A stretch of 57,938 nucleotides of DNA. Source: Amycolatopsis pithecellobii (lineage in GTDB: Bacteria; Actinomycetota; Actinomycetes; Mycobacteriales; Pseudonocardiaceae). Under the pieces are notes generated by a model. That model was given only the letters and a program-made list of their open reading frames with translations, was not told where the DNA came from and ran no database searches. Within the stretch, counting starts at the first letter, position 1. Every line of letters begins with the position of its first letter. Positions 17,399 to 27,125 of the stretch are shown piece by piece. The position numbers and the translations under genes were made by a program. The DNA lies in contig NZ_WMBA01000054.1 in assembly GCF_009707865.1 (NCBI RefSeq), positions 1 to 57,938 of the forward strand, read 5' to 3'.

Positions 17399-18157
17399 AT
17401 GCCACACCAGTTTTCGCTGTCGTTGACGGCGTTGGACGTGCTGCTGGAACAGCTGCGGCTCGGCCGGGCTCCGGCGCCGTTCGAGGTGCCCTACACCGGC
17501 ACCACCGTCGAGCAGCGGGCCCAGGTGCGGGGCGCGGTGTTCCGCGAGCTGGAGTCCCAGGGCCTGGCCGGGCGCGGTCGCTTCGACCCGGATCTGGAGC
17601 TGGCGCTGCACACCTTCACCGGCGCCCCCATCGCGATCACCGCCGTGGCGCAGCTCGACGACGGCAAGCAGCTGTTCGCTCGCGCCGCGTCCGACCGGCA
17701 GTACGCGGTCGTCGCCAGGCAGGACCGGGATGCGGTGATCTTCACCGACGTGCGGCCGACCGCGCTGGTGCCTGGCATTGTCGACCTGTTGCCGCTCACC
17801 CCCGCGGCGGCGGGCCAGTCCGTCACGGTCGCGAAGCCGGCGAAGCGCGCGAAGCACCGCCGCGACGACGACAGTTACGACCCGTTCGCCGGGGTCGGCA
17901 AACCTCGTTCGAGCGCGCCGGCCCAACTGCGGGTGGTCGAACGGATCTTCCAGAAACCGAAACTGCGCATCGGCCAGTTCGGCGCTGTCGTGCAGGGCCG
18001 GCGGCTGACCCCGACGGCGTGGTTCGACACCGAGGAAGGCCGTTACTTCGTCACGTCACGCCAGGCCGAGGACGGGCAAAACTGGCTCACCTATGCGCCC
18101 GCGGACAACGCCCGCATCGCGCACCACCTGCACGAGCAATTGCAGGGCTACTTCTGA
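17399..18157 (+). CDS. espG: EspG-like ESX secretion chaperone
   Basis: A 252-aa soluble protein of the EspG family, cytosolic chaperones that bind the tip of PE/PPE heterodimers and deliver them to the ESX membrane complex. The N-terminal segment FSLSLTALDVLLEQLRLGRAPAPFEVP, the central beta-rich part and a charged linker (KPAKRAKHRRDDDSYDPF, about residues 142-160) fit this family. The C-terminal half repeats the EspG-like strand pattern (GRRLTPTAWFDTEEGRYF). A PPE-like gene lies just upstream. Start ATG has GAGGGGG upstream. Confidence 0.75.
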   Translation: MPHQFSLSLTALDVLLEQLRLGRAPAPFEVPYTGTTVEQRAQVRGAVFRELESQGLAGRGRFDPDLELALHTFTGAPIAITAVAQLDDGKQLFARAASDRQYAVVARQDRDAVIFTDVRPTALVPGIVDLLPLTPAAAGQSVTVAKPAKRAKHRRDDDSYDPFAGVGKPRSSAPAQLRVVERIFQKPKLRIGQFGAVVQGRRLTPTAWFDTEEGRYFVTSRQAEDGQNWLTYAPADNARIAHHLHEQLQGYF

Positions 18158-18224
18158 GCACCTCGTCACAATAGGTGGTCGCACGGGCACTTAAGCTACC
18201 CACCGTGAGCGTGGTGGCGGGAGG

Positions 18225-20189
18225 GTGACTGTGGTGAGCTGGCTGATGGCCGTGCCGATCCTGCTGGTTGCCGCCGGCTGGCTATTGGGGCCCGGTCTGT
18301 TGCTCGCCTACGGCCTCGGCCTGCGGGGCATCGCGGCCTGGGGCGCCGCGCCCGCCACATCGGTCGCGACGGTCTCGGTGCTGGCCGTGCTCGCCGGGGC
18401 CGTGGGGATCGCGTGGTCGTTGCCACTGGCGATCGTCGGATGCTTCACCGTCGCCGGGGCGGTGAGTCTGCTCGCTTTCGCGCTGCGGCGGCGCTTTCCC
18501 GGTAAGGCCGCCGATCCCGGGCACCTCACGCGGGTGGCGTTCGCCGGACTGGTGCCCGCGGTGCTGCTCGGTGCCCTGACTCTGGCGCTCGGCTTGCGCA
18601 GGCCCGATCAGCTGTCCCAGACCTTCGACGCGGTCTTCCACTACAACGCGGTCGCCTACATCCTCGACAGCCGCAACGCGTCCTCGATGACCATGAACGG
18701 CCTCGGTTCGCCGGATGTCGCGCAGAGCGTCACGGGTGTGCTCGGCCTGTTTTACCCGGCGGCCTGGCACGACCTGACGTCACTGGTCGTGCTGGCCACG
18801 GGCGCGAACATCCCGCTGGCCACGAACATGATGTCGCTCGTCGTCGCCGTCGTGGTGTGGCCGCTGTCCTGCCTACTTTTGGTGCGGCAGATCTTCGGCC
18901 CGTCCAGGGCGGCCTTGGCCGTCACCGGACTGCTCAGCGTCGGCTTCACCGCTTTCCCTTGGGGTTTCCTGGCTTTCGGGGTGCTGTGGCCGAACCTGAT
19001 GGCACTGGCGCTCGCCCCGGCGGGACTCGCGATGGTCCTGTCGGTCTGCGGACTGGCTCGCGACGATGTCGTCGGCCGGCCGCGCGCCTGGTTCATGCTG
19101 GCCACGGTCCTGGTCGCCGGTGCCTTCGCCGAGACCAATGTGGACTTCACGCTCGTCGTGCTTTCCGTTTTCCCGGCCGGAATCGCTCTGAGGCGCCGCG
19201 CGGCCCGGCTGCGGAACTGGCGTGCCGCCGCCGAAATCGCCGTGGCACTGGTCGTTTTCGGGCTGGGCTGGTGGTTCGTGGCCACCACGCCGTTACTGGC
19301 CAACGTGAGGACGAACCCGTGGCCGGCGTTCGAGAGCCCGGCGCAGGCGGTCGGTCAGGTCATGCTCAATGCGACCACCGGACCCAACGGCACCAACGGT
19401 TTCCACGCGCTCTGGGCCCTTTCGGTGGTCGTTCTCGTCGGCGTCGCGCGCTGTGGGCGCCAGCCGGAACTGCGGTGGGTGGTCGGCGGCTGGGCGATCT
19501 CCGGTGCCTTGTTCGTCATGGCGGCGGCCATGAACCGGCCGGATACTCAGCTGTTCACCGGCTACTGGTACAACGACGCCTACCGGCTCGGGGCCGCCAT
19601 CCCGGTCACCGCCGTACCGCTGGCGGTTGCCGGGGTGTTGTACCTCGCCCGGCGGTGGCCGGCGCCCCGGTTCGCGCTCAAGCTCGCGGCCACCATGGTC
19701 GCGTTGCTCCTGCTCAGCAAGGGCCTGTATGTGGGCGGGCACGCGTCGGCCCTGCGGTTCCGCGGTGTCGACGCACTGACGGGTGCCAACTCGGAGGGCC
19801 GGCTGGTCGATTCCCGCACGCAGGCCTTCTTCGCAAGAGTCCAGCCGTTGATCCCGCGCGACGCCATCGTCGCGGGAAATCCTTGGGACGGCAGCACGTT
19901 GTTGTGGGCGCTGGCGGACCGCCGGACCCTGTTCCCGCATCTGGGCACCGCCACGTCACCGGTGCAGTGGTACCTCGCGGGTCACCTCGACGAGGCCGGC
20001 ACGAATCCCCAGGTGTGCCACGAAGCGGTTCGCATCGGCGTGGGTTACCTGCTGATCGGCGACGGCACGTTCTGGCCGACCGACGCCGAACGGCAGAAAT
20101 ATCCCGGCTTCGCCGACCCGGCCGGAAAGCCCGGTTTCCAGGTGCTGGCGGAGGACGGCCCACACAAGCTGTACCGGCTCGCGTGCTGA
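18225..20189 (+). CDS. DUF6541-type polytopic membrane protein
   Basis: A 654-aa protein with 12 or more hydrophobic helices spread over about 500 residues, then a soluble C-terminal domain of about 130 residues. The loop SQTFDAVFHYNAVAYILDSRNAS is a conserved acidic loop in a position expected for GT-C sugar transferases. The C-terminal domain contains GNPWDGSTLLWALADRRTLFPH, typical of actinobacterial GT-C-like proteins (DUF6541). It is probably a lipid-linked-sugar transferase of the cell envelope. Several GTG codons near the start make the exact N-terminus uncertain. It converges on the next gene with a gap of only 7 bases. Confidence 0.6.
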   Translation: MTVVSWLMAVPILLVAAGWLLGPGLLLAYGLGLRGIAAWGAAPATSVATVSVLAVLAGAVGIAWSLPLAIVGCFTVAGAVSLLAFALRRRFPGKAADPGHLTRVAFAGLVPAVLLGALTLALGLRRPDQLSQTFDAVFHYNAVAYILDSRNASSMTMNGLGSPDVAQSVTGVLGLFYPAAWHDLTSLVVLATGANIPLATNMMSLVVAVVVWPLSCLLLVRQIFGPSRAALAVTGLLSVGFTAFPWGFLAFGVLWPNLMALALAPAGLAMVLSVCGLARDDVVGRPRAWFMLATVLVAGAFAETNVDFTLVVLSVFPAGIALRRRAARLRNWRAAAEIAVALVVFGLGWWFVATTPLLANVRTNPWPAFESPAQAVGQVMLNATTGPNGTNGFHALWALSVVVLVGVARCGRQPELRWVVGGWAISGALFVMAAAMNRPDTQLFTGYWYNDAYRLGAAIPVTAVPLAVAGVLYLARRWPAPRFALKLAATMVALLLLSKGLYVGGHASALRFRGVDALTGANSEGRLVDSRTQAFFARVQPLIPRDAIVAGNPWDGSTLLWALADRRTLFPHLGTATSPVQWYLAGHLDEAGTNPQVCHEAVRIGVGYLLIGDGTFWPTDAERQKYPGFADPAGKPGFQVLAEDGPHKLYRLAC

Positions 20190-20196
20190 GGCTCCC

Positions 20197-21738
20197 TCAC
20201 CGGGCCGGGACGAGCGCGTCGTAACCGTTGCCGATCCACGCCGGTCCCGTCACCGGCCAGTTGGGCACGTTCTCCGGCCTGGTCTTGCGGTAGGCGATCT
20301 CGTAGTCGACCGGCGTCGGTTCGAGGTTCTTGTCGAGGAAATGGAAGTTCAGATCGAGTAATGCCCGCACGATCGGGCCGCGAGTTTGTTCCTGCCGACG
20401 GAGAATCGAGACCGCGATGCCGCGGTCGGACAGTTCGTCCAGCAGTTCGCATTCGCAGAAGTACGCGATGGTGCCGACCTCACCGGGCGAGCGCACGGGA
20501 TGATTACCTACCAACGGTTTGATCCCGATCCCGACCGCCGCGTACTCGGCCGGGGTGCCCGCATTGCCGTTGTACGCGCCCTGTTGCCAGGGAATGCCGT
20601 GCTGGACGTCGTATCCCACTTGGGCCGCCGCGACGAGTGCCACGACTACACCGGGAACCGCCCACGCACGGAACCTCACAGGCTGCTGGGTCTTCGCCGC
20701 CAGCGCTCCGAGGGAAAGAGCCAGCAGGTAGGTCAGCGAGATGATGGTCCAGCTGTAGTACCAGTGGAAGAGCGGAGCGTTGAGCAGCGAATACATCGCA
20801 TAGTGCAGCACGCCGCCGATACCCAGCAGGACCACCGGGGCGAACCCTGGCCACGCGCGGTTTTCGCCGGAGCCGAAGCGATTTCGCACCCAACGGGCGA
20901 GGCAGACCAGCAGCGCGACGAATCCCAGCATCGCCGGGAGGAAGGACAGCGCGGCCATCGCCGGGAAACCCCGGTACATGTTCAGCGGTCCCTCGGCGAA
21001 CGCCAACTGGGGCTGCTGTGCGCTGAGGGTCGCCTTGATCAGCAAGGTATCCGGGACCGCGGAGCCGAGGAGGATCCAGCTGCAGATCCACCACGGGAGC
21101 GCCACCGCGAGCGCGGACACCACGATGCGCCACCACGCCAGGCGTAGCCGCGGAAAACCCAGGAACAGCACCAAAACGACGATCGCGAGGTCGATCCGAG
21201 TCAACACGACGAGGCCGGCGAGGATGCCGAACCAGACGGGACGCGCTTCGACGGCCGCCATCAGGAGCAACGCCAGCAGTCCTCCGCTGAGCGCGATCTC
21301 CAGGCCGACAGCGGAGTTCAACAACGGGTTGAACAGCACGAGCGCGGATCCGAGCAGGGCGCTCCAAACCGGCAGCCGCAGCCTCGAACTGGTCCGGACC
21401 AATCCGTAGGCCATGGCCATGTGTGACAGTACGAACAAGGCGCCCAACGCCACGATCGGCCGGCGCAGGATGGCTGTGAGCAGCCCCTGGGTCAGCACGT
21501 TCAGCGGTGAGGTCGCCGTGTTGGCGGTGTGCCCGGGAGTGAGACCCCAGTGCAGGTGGAACGCCAGATTCTTGGCGTAGCTCAAAGTGATGTAGGCGTC
21601 GTCGACAATGCTGTTGCGTACCAACAAGAACACGCAGGCCGCGGCCACCCCGACGGCGCTCACGACGGCGACGACGACGCCGGTGCGGATACCGGATCCC
21701 TTGGGAGTACCGGTATCCGCGGCCACCGCCGTGCTCAC
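20197..21738 (-). CDS. GT-C arabinofuranosyl-type transferase (AftB-like)
   Basis: A 513-aa membrane enzyme with a GTG start overlapping the preceding stop (GTGA). The extracytoplasmic loop after the first helix carries NSIVDDAYITLSYAKNLA, the DDAYI motif of decaprenyl-phosphate-arabinose-dependent GT-C transferases. About ten helices follow, then a C-terminal soluble part containing GEVGTIAYFCECELLDELSDRG. It is shorter than mycobacterial AftB (about 630 aa) and the specific reaction is uncertain. Other members of the same family include mannosyl- and rhamnosyl-transferases. It is the last gene of a five- or six-gene minus-strand glycan operon. Confidence 0.62.
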   Translation of the reverse strand: MSTAVAADTGTPKGSGIRTGVVVAVVSAVGVAAACVFLLVRNSIVDDAYITLSYAKNLAFHLHWGLTPGHTANTATSPLNVLTQGLLTAILRRPIVALGALFVLSHMAMAYGLVRTSSRLRLPVWSALLGSALVLFNPLLNSAVGLEIALSGGLLALLLMAAVEARPVWFGILAGLVVLTRIDLAIVVLVLFLGFPRLRLAWWRIVVSALAVALPWWICSWILLGSAVPDTLLIKATLSAQQPQLAFAEGPLNMYRGFPAMAALSFLPAMLGFVALLVCLARWVRNRFGSGENRAWPGFAPVVLLGIGGVLHYAMYSLLNAPLFHWYYSWTIISLTYLLALSLGALAAKTQQPVRFRAWAVPGVVVALVAAAQVGYDVQHGIPWQQGAYNGNAGTPAEYAAVGIGIKPLVGNHPVRSPGEVGTIAYFCECELLDELSDRGIAVSILRRQEQTRGPIVRALLDLNFHFLDKNLEPTPVDYEIAYRKTRPENVPNWPVTGPAWIGNGYDALVPAR

Positions 21739-22634
21739 AGCACCGATCGGGGGAACTCGGGTCTCGGGTCGAACTTGACGCCCCGCAGCAGCGCGCGGAT
21801 GGCGCGGATCCGCAAGGAACGGGACACGTGTCCCTCGGCCATCATCTTCACCAGCCGCCGGGCGAAGGCAACGAATGCGATGAATCCCTCGTGGTGCAGG
21901 CGGTACGACGCCTCATTGCGGATGCCGTACTCGTACTTCCACATGTTGCCCGACTCGATCTGACCGAAGTTCACACCGAGGTTCGCGCCGAGGTCGTGCA
22001 CCACCGTGCTGCTCAGCACCTGCACACCGGGCGCCGCGCCGGCGATGCGCAGCGTGTACTCCATGTCGTCGAACCAGATGAAGTATTCCTTGAGCGGCAG
22101 CCCGAAACGGGTGATCGCCCAGCGCGGAATCAGCACCGAGACGAACGAGCAGTGGTTGACCAGGACGACCTGGTGCCCCCGGGCGAGCAGCCGGCCCCAG
22201 TCCCACGTCGTGCCCGGGTTGTTCATTTCGCAGATGTTGCCGTCGGTCCAGGTGACCACGGAACAGGCGAACGACGGCTTGAAGTCGAGCTCTCGCTCGG
22301 TGGTTTCCAAGCCTTTCAACAGCTCCTCGAGCGCGTTGGCGTCGGGATAGCAGTCGTCGTCCATGATCCAGACGAAATCCGCGCCCAGCTCGTAGGCCTT
22401 GGTCATGCCGGCGGAGAACCCGCCTGCGCCGCCGGTGTTCTCCGCCAGTCGCAGCACGGTGAGCGAGCCGTCCGCCTCGTAGGGCCGCAGTGTTTCGGCG
22501 GTGTTGTCCGTCGAGGCGTTGTCGACGACGATCACCCAGTCCGGCCGCTGGGTCTGGGCCAGCACGTGCTTCACGACCTGCGCGAGCTTGGCCGCGCGGT
22601 TGTAGGTGACGATGACGGCGGCGACGCTGGTCAC
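21735..22634 (-). CDS. Family-2 glycosyltransferase
   Basis: A GT-A enzyme of about 299 aa, related to GlfT1 and rhamnosyltransferases. The fold starts SVAAVIVTYNR, and the nucleotide/metal site is VWIMDDDCYPD. GGAGGFSAGM and WFDDMEYTLR are typical of the GlfT1/Rhamnosyl-GT2 group. The GTG at 22634 overlaps the preceding stop and has GGAG seven bases upstream, so I prefer it. An ATG at 22646 would add four residues. It probably adds a sugar in the linker unit or in a galactan side chain. The donor cannot be read from sequence. Confidence 0.72.
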   Translation of the reverse strand: MTSVAAVIVTYNRAAKLAQVVKHVLAQTQRPDWVIVVDNASTDNTAETLRPYEADGSLTVLRLAENTGGAGGFSAGMTKAYELGADFVWIMDDDCYPDANALEELLKGLETTERELDFKPSFACSVVTWTDGNICEMNNPGTTWDWGRLLARGHQVVLVNHCSFVSVLIPRWAITRFGLPLKEYFIWFDDMEYTLRIAGAAPGVQVLSSTVVHDLGANLGVNFGQIESGNMWKYEYGIRNEASYRLHHEGFIAFVAFARRLVKMMAEGHVSRSLRIRAIRALLRGVKFDPRPEFPRSVL

Positions 22635-24262
22635 GACTTGCTCCATTTCCGGTAGGTCTCCTGCGCCCATTCCTTCGCGTGGGGGAGTCGCTTCAACGCC
22701 TCCGCCTTTTCGACCTGCTCGTCGAACCACCGCTTGTGGCGGTCCGGCGACGAGGCCATCTCGGTGATGGACCGGACCGCCGCGCTGATGAACGGGTACG
22801 GGTGCCGCGGGCACAGCAGGTCTTTGGCGACGATGGAACTCTGCGAACCGACGTCGGTGGAGACCACCGTGACCCCGGCGGCCGTCGCCTCGAACGAGGT
22901 CAGCGACAGGCCCTCGTTCTCCGACGTGATGACCATGACGTCGGATTCCGCGAGAGTGGCGGGCACGGGCTTGTCCGTGCCACGCAGCTCCAAGACGTCC
23001 GTCAGCCCGTAACGGGCGCGTAGCGAATGCACTTCCCGGGCCAGCTCACCGTCGCCGTGCATGATGAACCGGAAGCGGTCGCCCCCGGCCTTTTTCAGTT
23101 CGGCCGCGAGCTTGAGGAACAGATACGGCCGCTTCTGCTGGTGATATCGCGCGACGTAGGTGACGGTGAACCGCCCGCTCCCCTTGTCCTCGCGGTCCAC
23201 GGCACGGGGGAAGTCCGTGGTGGTCAGGTTGGCGAGCGTGGAGAGCGCCACCTTGTCCGCGGCGATCCCGTGCTTGCCGGTCAGATAGTCCCGCAGATGC
23301 GGCGAGATCACGTGATGGACGTCGATCAGATCCGACATGATCACCGAATGGTCGACGAAACCGCCGGTGCGCCATTCGAGAATGTGCAGCGAGTCGACCA
23401 CGGGAATGTCCGGCCGGACCGACTTGATCCACGGCAGCCGGTCGTACATCCAGGTGTTGTGGTGCACGTGAATACCGCGGACGTCATACGCGGCGAAGAT
23501 GCCGTTGAGCAGGGCGGAATCGTGCCCGAGGGTGATCGGGTGCGTCATCGGTACCACCACCGCGCCCGCCAGCTCCGGCCGCGTGATCCACGGATGCGGC
23601 GAGGCGCGGTCGGTGATCACGATCGGCACGAGGCCGGCCTCTTTGGCGAGCTGGATGGTGTCGAGCGCCCACCGTTCCGCCCCGCCGAGTTCGAGCCAGT
23701 GCAACGCGAACAGCACCGCCGGGGTCGTGCCACGGACCGGCGTCGTGACGGCACGGGTGAGCGGAACGCCCTGCCGGCGGGGCAGCGGCTTGGCCGTGGC
23801 CTTGCGCTGCTCGTAGTCGGTGCGCGCCTGTCGCAGCAGGTCGTACTCGATCGGCCGGGTGAACCGCAGTGCGCGGCGCACCGCACCCAGCCGGCCACCG
23901 AGTTGCGCCCATTTGTCGATGGGTTCGGGTCCGCCGCCCACGTCGGTGACGAGGTCGATCAGATCGTTCGGCGCGGGCACGTCCCCGTTGGGTACCAGGC
24001 TGCGCACCACCAGCGTGCCGACCGTGTTCCGGTCGAAAAGCCACCCGATGTGGCGAGAGTGGTCCGCGGTGAGCGACGGGGGTGTGTTGCCCGGGCCCCG
24101 GACCACGGTGAACCGCAGCGTGCGGCCGGGAAAGACGAACGAGTAGTAGTTCGCCGCGCCTGTCACCAGGCCGCGTTCCCGCTCATCGAGCAGGCCGTCA
24201 CCCGTGATCCCGATACCGACCTCGTCCTGCAGCTCAAAAGGTCTGCTCAAGGGCCGAGACAT
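22631..24262 (-). CDS. Family-4 glycosyltransferase with N-terminal extension
   Basis: A protein of about 543 aa. The N-terminal about 200 residues form an unassigned domain. A GT-B/GT4 catalytic part follows: VLFALHWLELGGAERWALD at its start, then VTYVARYHQQKRPYLFLK, and the C-terminal acidic motif TSENEGLSLTSFEATAAG (E-x7-E). It should use a nucleotide sugar in the cytoplasm. Possible starts are ATG 24262 (GGAGG 11 bases upstream) or ATG 24271, and a frame further upstream also lacks a stop. The N-terminal domain may bind the acceptor. It is followed without a gap by the GT2 gene. Confidence 0.7.
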   Translation of the reverse strand: MSRPLSRPFELQDEVGIGITGDGLLDERERGLVTGAANYYSFVFPGRTLRFTVVRGPGNTPPSLTADHSRHIGWLFDRNTVGTLVVRSLVPNGDVPAPNDLIDLVTDVGGGPEPIDKWAQLGGRLGAVRRALRFTRPIEYDLLRQARTDYEQRKATAKPLPRRQGVPLTRAVTTPVRGTTPAVLFALHWLELGGAERWALDTIQLAKEAGLVPIVITDRASPHPWITRPELAGAVVVPMTHPITLGHDSALLNGIFAAYDVRGIHVHHNTWMYDRLPWIKSVRPDIPVVDSLHILEWRTGGFVDHSVIMSDLIDVHHVISPHLRDYLTGKHGIAADKVALSTLANLTTTDFPRAVDREDKGSGRFTVTYVARYHQQKRPYLFLKLAAELKKAGGDRFRFIMHGDGELAREVHSLRARYGLTDVLELRGTDKPVPATLAESDVMVITSENEGLSLTSFEATAAGVTVVSTDVGSQSSIVAKDLLCPRHPYPFISAAVRSITEMASSPDRHKRWFDEQVEKAEALKRLPHAKEWAQETYRKWSKS

Positions 24263-24420
24263 GGATCGCATCCCCTCCGATTCGCCAAGTGCGGTCAACT
24301 GTGCCGGTGGAGCAGGGCCAACCGACCTCACCTCGAAAAAGTGGCGACCCCTGAGGGGAAAAATAGCAAGAGGAATTTCCGGCCCGGGCAGCGACCTTCC
24401 GTTTTCACGTACTCAGTACG

Positions 24421-25338
24421 TCAGTAACGGAAAAACCTTTCCCGCCGGCCCTGCCGGACGAGCTTCAACCATTGGCGGAAAGCCTTCGGATCCCGCTTCA
24501 CGCCAACGAAGTAGAGGCCGAACCTGATCACTTCGAGTGCGCCGATCTTGCGCATTCCCGGTTGGGACAACAGGTACCCGCGGTTGCGATACGTGTAGTA
24601 CCGCTTGACCTCGTTCTCCGGGTCCTGCGCGTGGAACCGCCCGCCGAGCATCGGTTTGAACTCGTCCGAGCCGTCCGGGTGCAGGTACGACGCCTTCAAC
24701 GAGGTGCCGAACGGCAGGCCCGATCGCACAAGCCGCCGGTGCACCTCGACCTCGTCGCCGCGGAAGAACAGCCGCAGGTCCGGCACGCCGACCACATCGA
24801 GCGCCGAAGCCCGGAACAGGGCGCCGTTGAACAGCGACGCGATGCCGGGCAGGAAATCTTTCCCCAGCTCGGCCGATGATCGTTTCCAAGACAGCCCACG
24901 CCGCAACGGGAAAGCCAGTTTCGACGGCGACTCGATGTTCGTCACCATCGGCGAAATCTCGGCCAGGCCACGCTTTTCCGCCTCGCCCAGCAACACCTCG
25001 AGCACGTTCTCGTCCGCGGGCCTGCCGTCGTCGTCGGCGAGCCACACCCAGTCCGCGCCGAGTGCCAGCGCGTGCAGCATGCCGAGGGCGAACCCGCCGG
25101 CACCGCCGAGATTCCGGTGCGACGGCAGGTAGGTGAACGGCAGCGGGTACGTCTCGACGACCGAGCGCGCGGGCTGGTCAGGTCCGTTGTCCACGACCAC
25201 AAGATGATCGACCGGGCGTGTCTGCGCGGCGATCACCTTCAACGAGTCCGCGAGCAGATCACGCCGGTGCCTGGTGACGACGACGGCCACCACGGCGCCC
25301 TGGGGCAGCGGCGCCTGCTCGGGACTGCTCATGCTCAC
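24421..25338 (-). CDS. glfT1: Galactofuranosyltransferase GlfT1
   Basis: A 305-aa GT-A enzyme that adds the first one or two galactofuranoses to the rhamnosyl-GlcNAc linker on decaprenyl phosphate. The core starts VVAVVVTRHRRDLL, and the metal-binding DDD is at 102-104 (WLADDDGRPAD). NLGGAGGFALGM and FFRGDEVEVHRRLV are family landmarks. The GTG start overlaps the wzt stop (GTGA). The order wzm-wzt-glfT1 matches M. tuberculosis Rv3783-Rv3781-Rv3782 in content, which supports the name. A Lys/Arg-rich C-terminus (WLKLVRQGRRERFFRY) could associate with the membrane. Confidence 0.85.
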   Translation of the reverse strand: MSMSSPEQAPLPQGAVVAVVVTRHRRDLLADSLKVIAAQTRPVDHLVVVDNGPDQPARSVVETYPLPFTYLPSHRNLGGAGGFALGMLHALALGADWVWLADDDGRPADENVLEVLLGEAEKRGLAEISPMVTNIESPSKLAFPLRRGLSWKRSSAELGKDFLPGIASLFNGALFRASALDVVGVPDLRLFFRGDEVEVHRRLVRSGLPFGTSLKASYLHPDGSDEFKPMLGGRFHAQDPENEVKRYYTYRNRGYLLSQPGMRKIGALEVIRFGLYFVGVKRDPKAFRQWLKLVRQGRRERFFRY

Positions 25339-26150
25339 TCGCCGCCTTTGCCGGTCACCACGCGCTCGGCCCCGATCCGCTGGGCGGTCTCGGCGCTGAT
25401 GCTCTCGTACGGGTCACGGCCCTTGTACGCGGTGAGGACGTCCCGCAGGGAACCTGCCATCCGCATCCGGCCCTCGTCCATCCAGATGGCCGTCGTGCAC
25501 AGCTCCAGCAGCAGATCGTCGGCGTGCGAGGCGAAGACCAGCAGACCGGAGCGCCGCACCAGGTCCACGAGCCGGTCGCGGGCCTTGTTCAGGAATGCCG
25601 CGTCGACCGCGCCGATGCCCTCGTCGAGGATGAGGATCTCCGGGTCGATCGTGGTGACGACGCCGAGCGCGAGCCGCACCCGCATACCGGTCGAGTAGGT
25701 CCGCAGCGGCATCTGCAGGTAGTCACCGAGCTCGGTGAATTCGGCGATGTCGTCGACCCGCTTTTCCATCTGCTTGCGGGTCATGCCGAGGAAGAGGCCG
25801 CGGATCATGATGTTCTCGTAGCCGGAGATCTCCGGGTCCATGCCGATGCCGAGGTCGAACACCGGCGCGACCTTGCCCTCGACGTGGGCGGTACCCCGGG
25901 TGGGCTCGTAGATCCCGGAAAGCAGCCGCAGCAGCGTGGATTTCCCGGCGCCGTTGTGCCCGACCAGCCCGACCCGGTCACCGTCGGACAGCGACAGCGA
26001 CACGTCCTGCAGGGCCTCGATCACCGGCACCCGGCTTTCGGTGCCGATCTTGCCGCCCACCTTGCCGAGCACCTGCTTCTTCAGCGAGCGGGTTTTCGCG
26101 TCGAAAATGGGGAAATCGACGTAGGCGTTCTGTACGTCAATGCTGACCAT
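25335..26150 (-). CDS. wzt: Galactan export ABC transporter ATPase (Wzt-like)
   Basis: A 271-aa cytoplasmic ATPase. Walker A is GHNGAGKS (residues 64-71), the signature region is YSTGMRVRLALG (about 152-163), Walker B is ILILDEG (172-178), and the switch histidine is H209 in FASHADD. It is shorter than O-antigen Wzt proteins because it lacks the C-terminal carbohydrate-binding domain, as in mycobacterial Rv3781. With Wzm it exports the lipid-linked galactan across the membrane. ATG start, with the permease stop ten bases upstream. Confidence 0.9.
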   Translation of the reverse strand: MVSIDVQNAYVDFPIFDAKTRSLKKQVLGKVGGKIGTESRVPVIEALQDVSLSLSDGDRVGLVGHNGAGKSTLLRLLSGIYEPTRGTAHVEGKVAPVFDLGIGMDPEISGYENIMIRGLFLGMTRKQMEKRVDDIAEFTELGDYLQMPLRTYSTGMRVRLALGVVTTIDPEILILDEGIGAVDAAFLNKARDRLVDLVRRSGLLVFASHADDLLLELCTTAIWMDEGRMRMAGSLRDVLTAYKGRDPYESISAETAQRIGAERVVTGKGGE

Positions 26151-26159
26151 GTTCTCTTC

Positions 26160-27125
26160 TCACACCCAGTAGGAGACGCGGGCACGGTAGTTGCGCAGCG
26201 CGACGAGCGCGAGCAGCCAGCCGACGATCGTGATGCCGATGACGACGAGCCAGCTGCCGATGCTCACGGCCTGCCCGATCAGCGGGGCGCGCAGGATCTG
26301 GACGAAGTGGTAGAAGGGGTTGAGGTGCACGATCGGCACCACCCAGCTTGCCATGGCGGCGCGGGAGCCGTGGCCGTAGAGCTGGTCGATCGGCCAGACG
26401 ATCGGGGTCATATAGAACAGCAACTGGATCAGCGAGTTGATCACCTGCGGGATGTCCCGGTAGCGGGTGGAGATGATGCCCAGCAGCAGGGTGACCCACC
26501 AGGCGTTGAGTGCCAGCACGAGGAACGCCGGGATCGCGCTGAAGGAGTACCAGCCGAGGCCGGGGTGGCAGATCACCGTGTCGCCGGCCTGGCACGCCCC
26601 GTGGTTCAGGTCGTACGGATGGCTCAGGCTGCCGAAGAAGATCGCCACGATGACGGCGACGACGATGATGTTGTGCGCGAACATGAGCGTCTGTCGCCAC
26701 ACCGTGCGTAGCGCGTATACCGTCAACGGAGCCCGGATCTGCTTGATCAGGCCCTCGTTCGCGATGAACGTCTCCATGCCCTCGGCGAGGCAGCCGGCGA
26801 TGAAGCCCCAGACGATGAAACCGGTGGCGATGTAGGGCAGGAACGTCTGGATGTGCAGGCCGAACAACTGCGAGTAGAGCAAGCCGAGGCCGAGCGAGAT
26901 GACACCCTGGCTGATCGTGATCCAGAACGGGCCGATCACCGAGCGGCGGTAACGCTGCTTGATGTCCTGCCAGCCGAGGTGGCTCCACAGCTCGCGCTGC
27001 GAAAACCCTTCGCGGATATCCCCGATCGCGCGCGCGAAAGCGCGGCTGTTCGCCGATGGCGGGACGCGCCGCAGGCTGTCCGTCGCGGGATCATTGGCCT
27101 TGTCGACCGTGCTGGTGGCATGCAC
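26160..27125 (-). CDS. wzm: Galactan export ABC transporter permease (Wzm-like)
   Basis: A 321-aa ABC-2 permease with six predicted membrane helices. The cytoplasmic N-terminal helix region carries LWSHLGWQDIKQRYRRSVIGPFW, the conserved interface with the ATPase. A large loop includes YDLNHGACQAGDTVICHPG. The GTG at 27125 gives a sensible N-terminus (HATSTVDKAND). The upstream extension is an unsupported Pro/Arg-rich run. It pairs with Wzt for export of decaprenyl-linked galactan, matching M. tuberculosis Rv3783. Confidence 0.88.
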   Translation of the reverse strand: MHATSTVDKANDPATDSLRRVPPSANSRAFARAIGDIREGFSQRELWSHLGWQDIKQRYRRSVIGPFWITISQGVISLGLGLLYSQLFGLHIQTFLPYIATGFIVWGFIAGCLAEGMETFIANEGLIKQIRAPLTVYALRTVWRQTLMFAHNIIVVAVIVAIFFGSLSHPYDLNHGACQAGDTVICHPGLGWYSFSAIPAFLVLALNAWWVTLLLGIISTRYRDIPQVINSLIQLLFYMTPIVWPIDQLYGHGSRAAMASWVVPIVHLNPFYHFVQILRAPLIGQAVSIGSWLVVIGITIVGWLLALVALRNYRARVSYWV

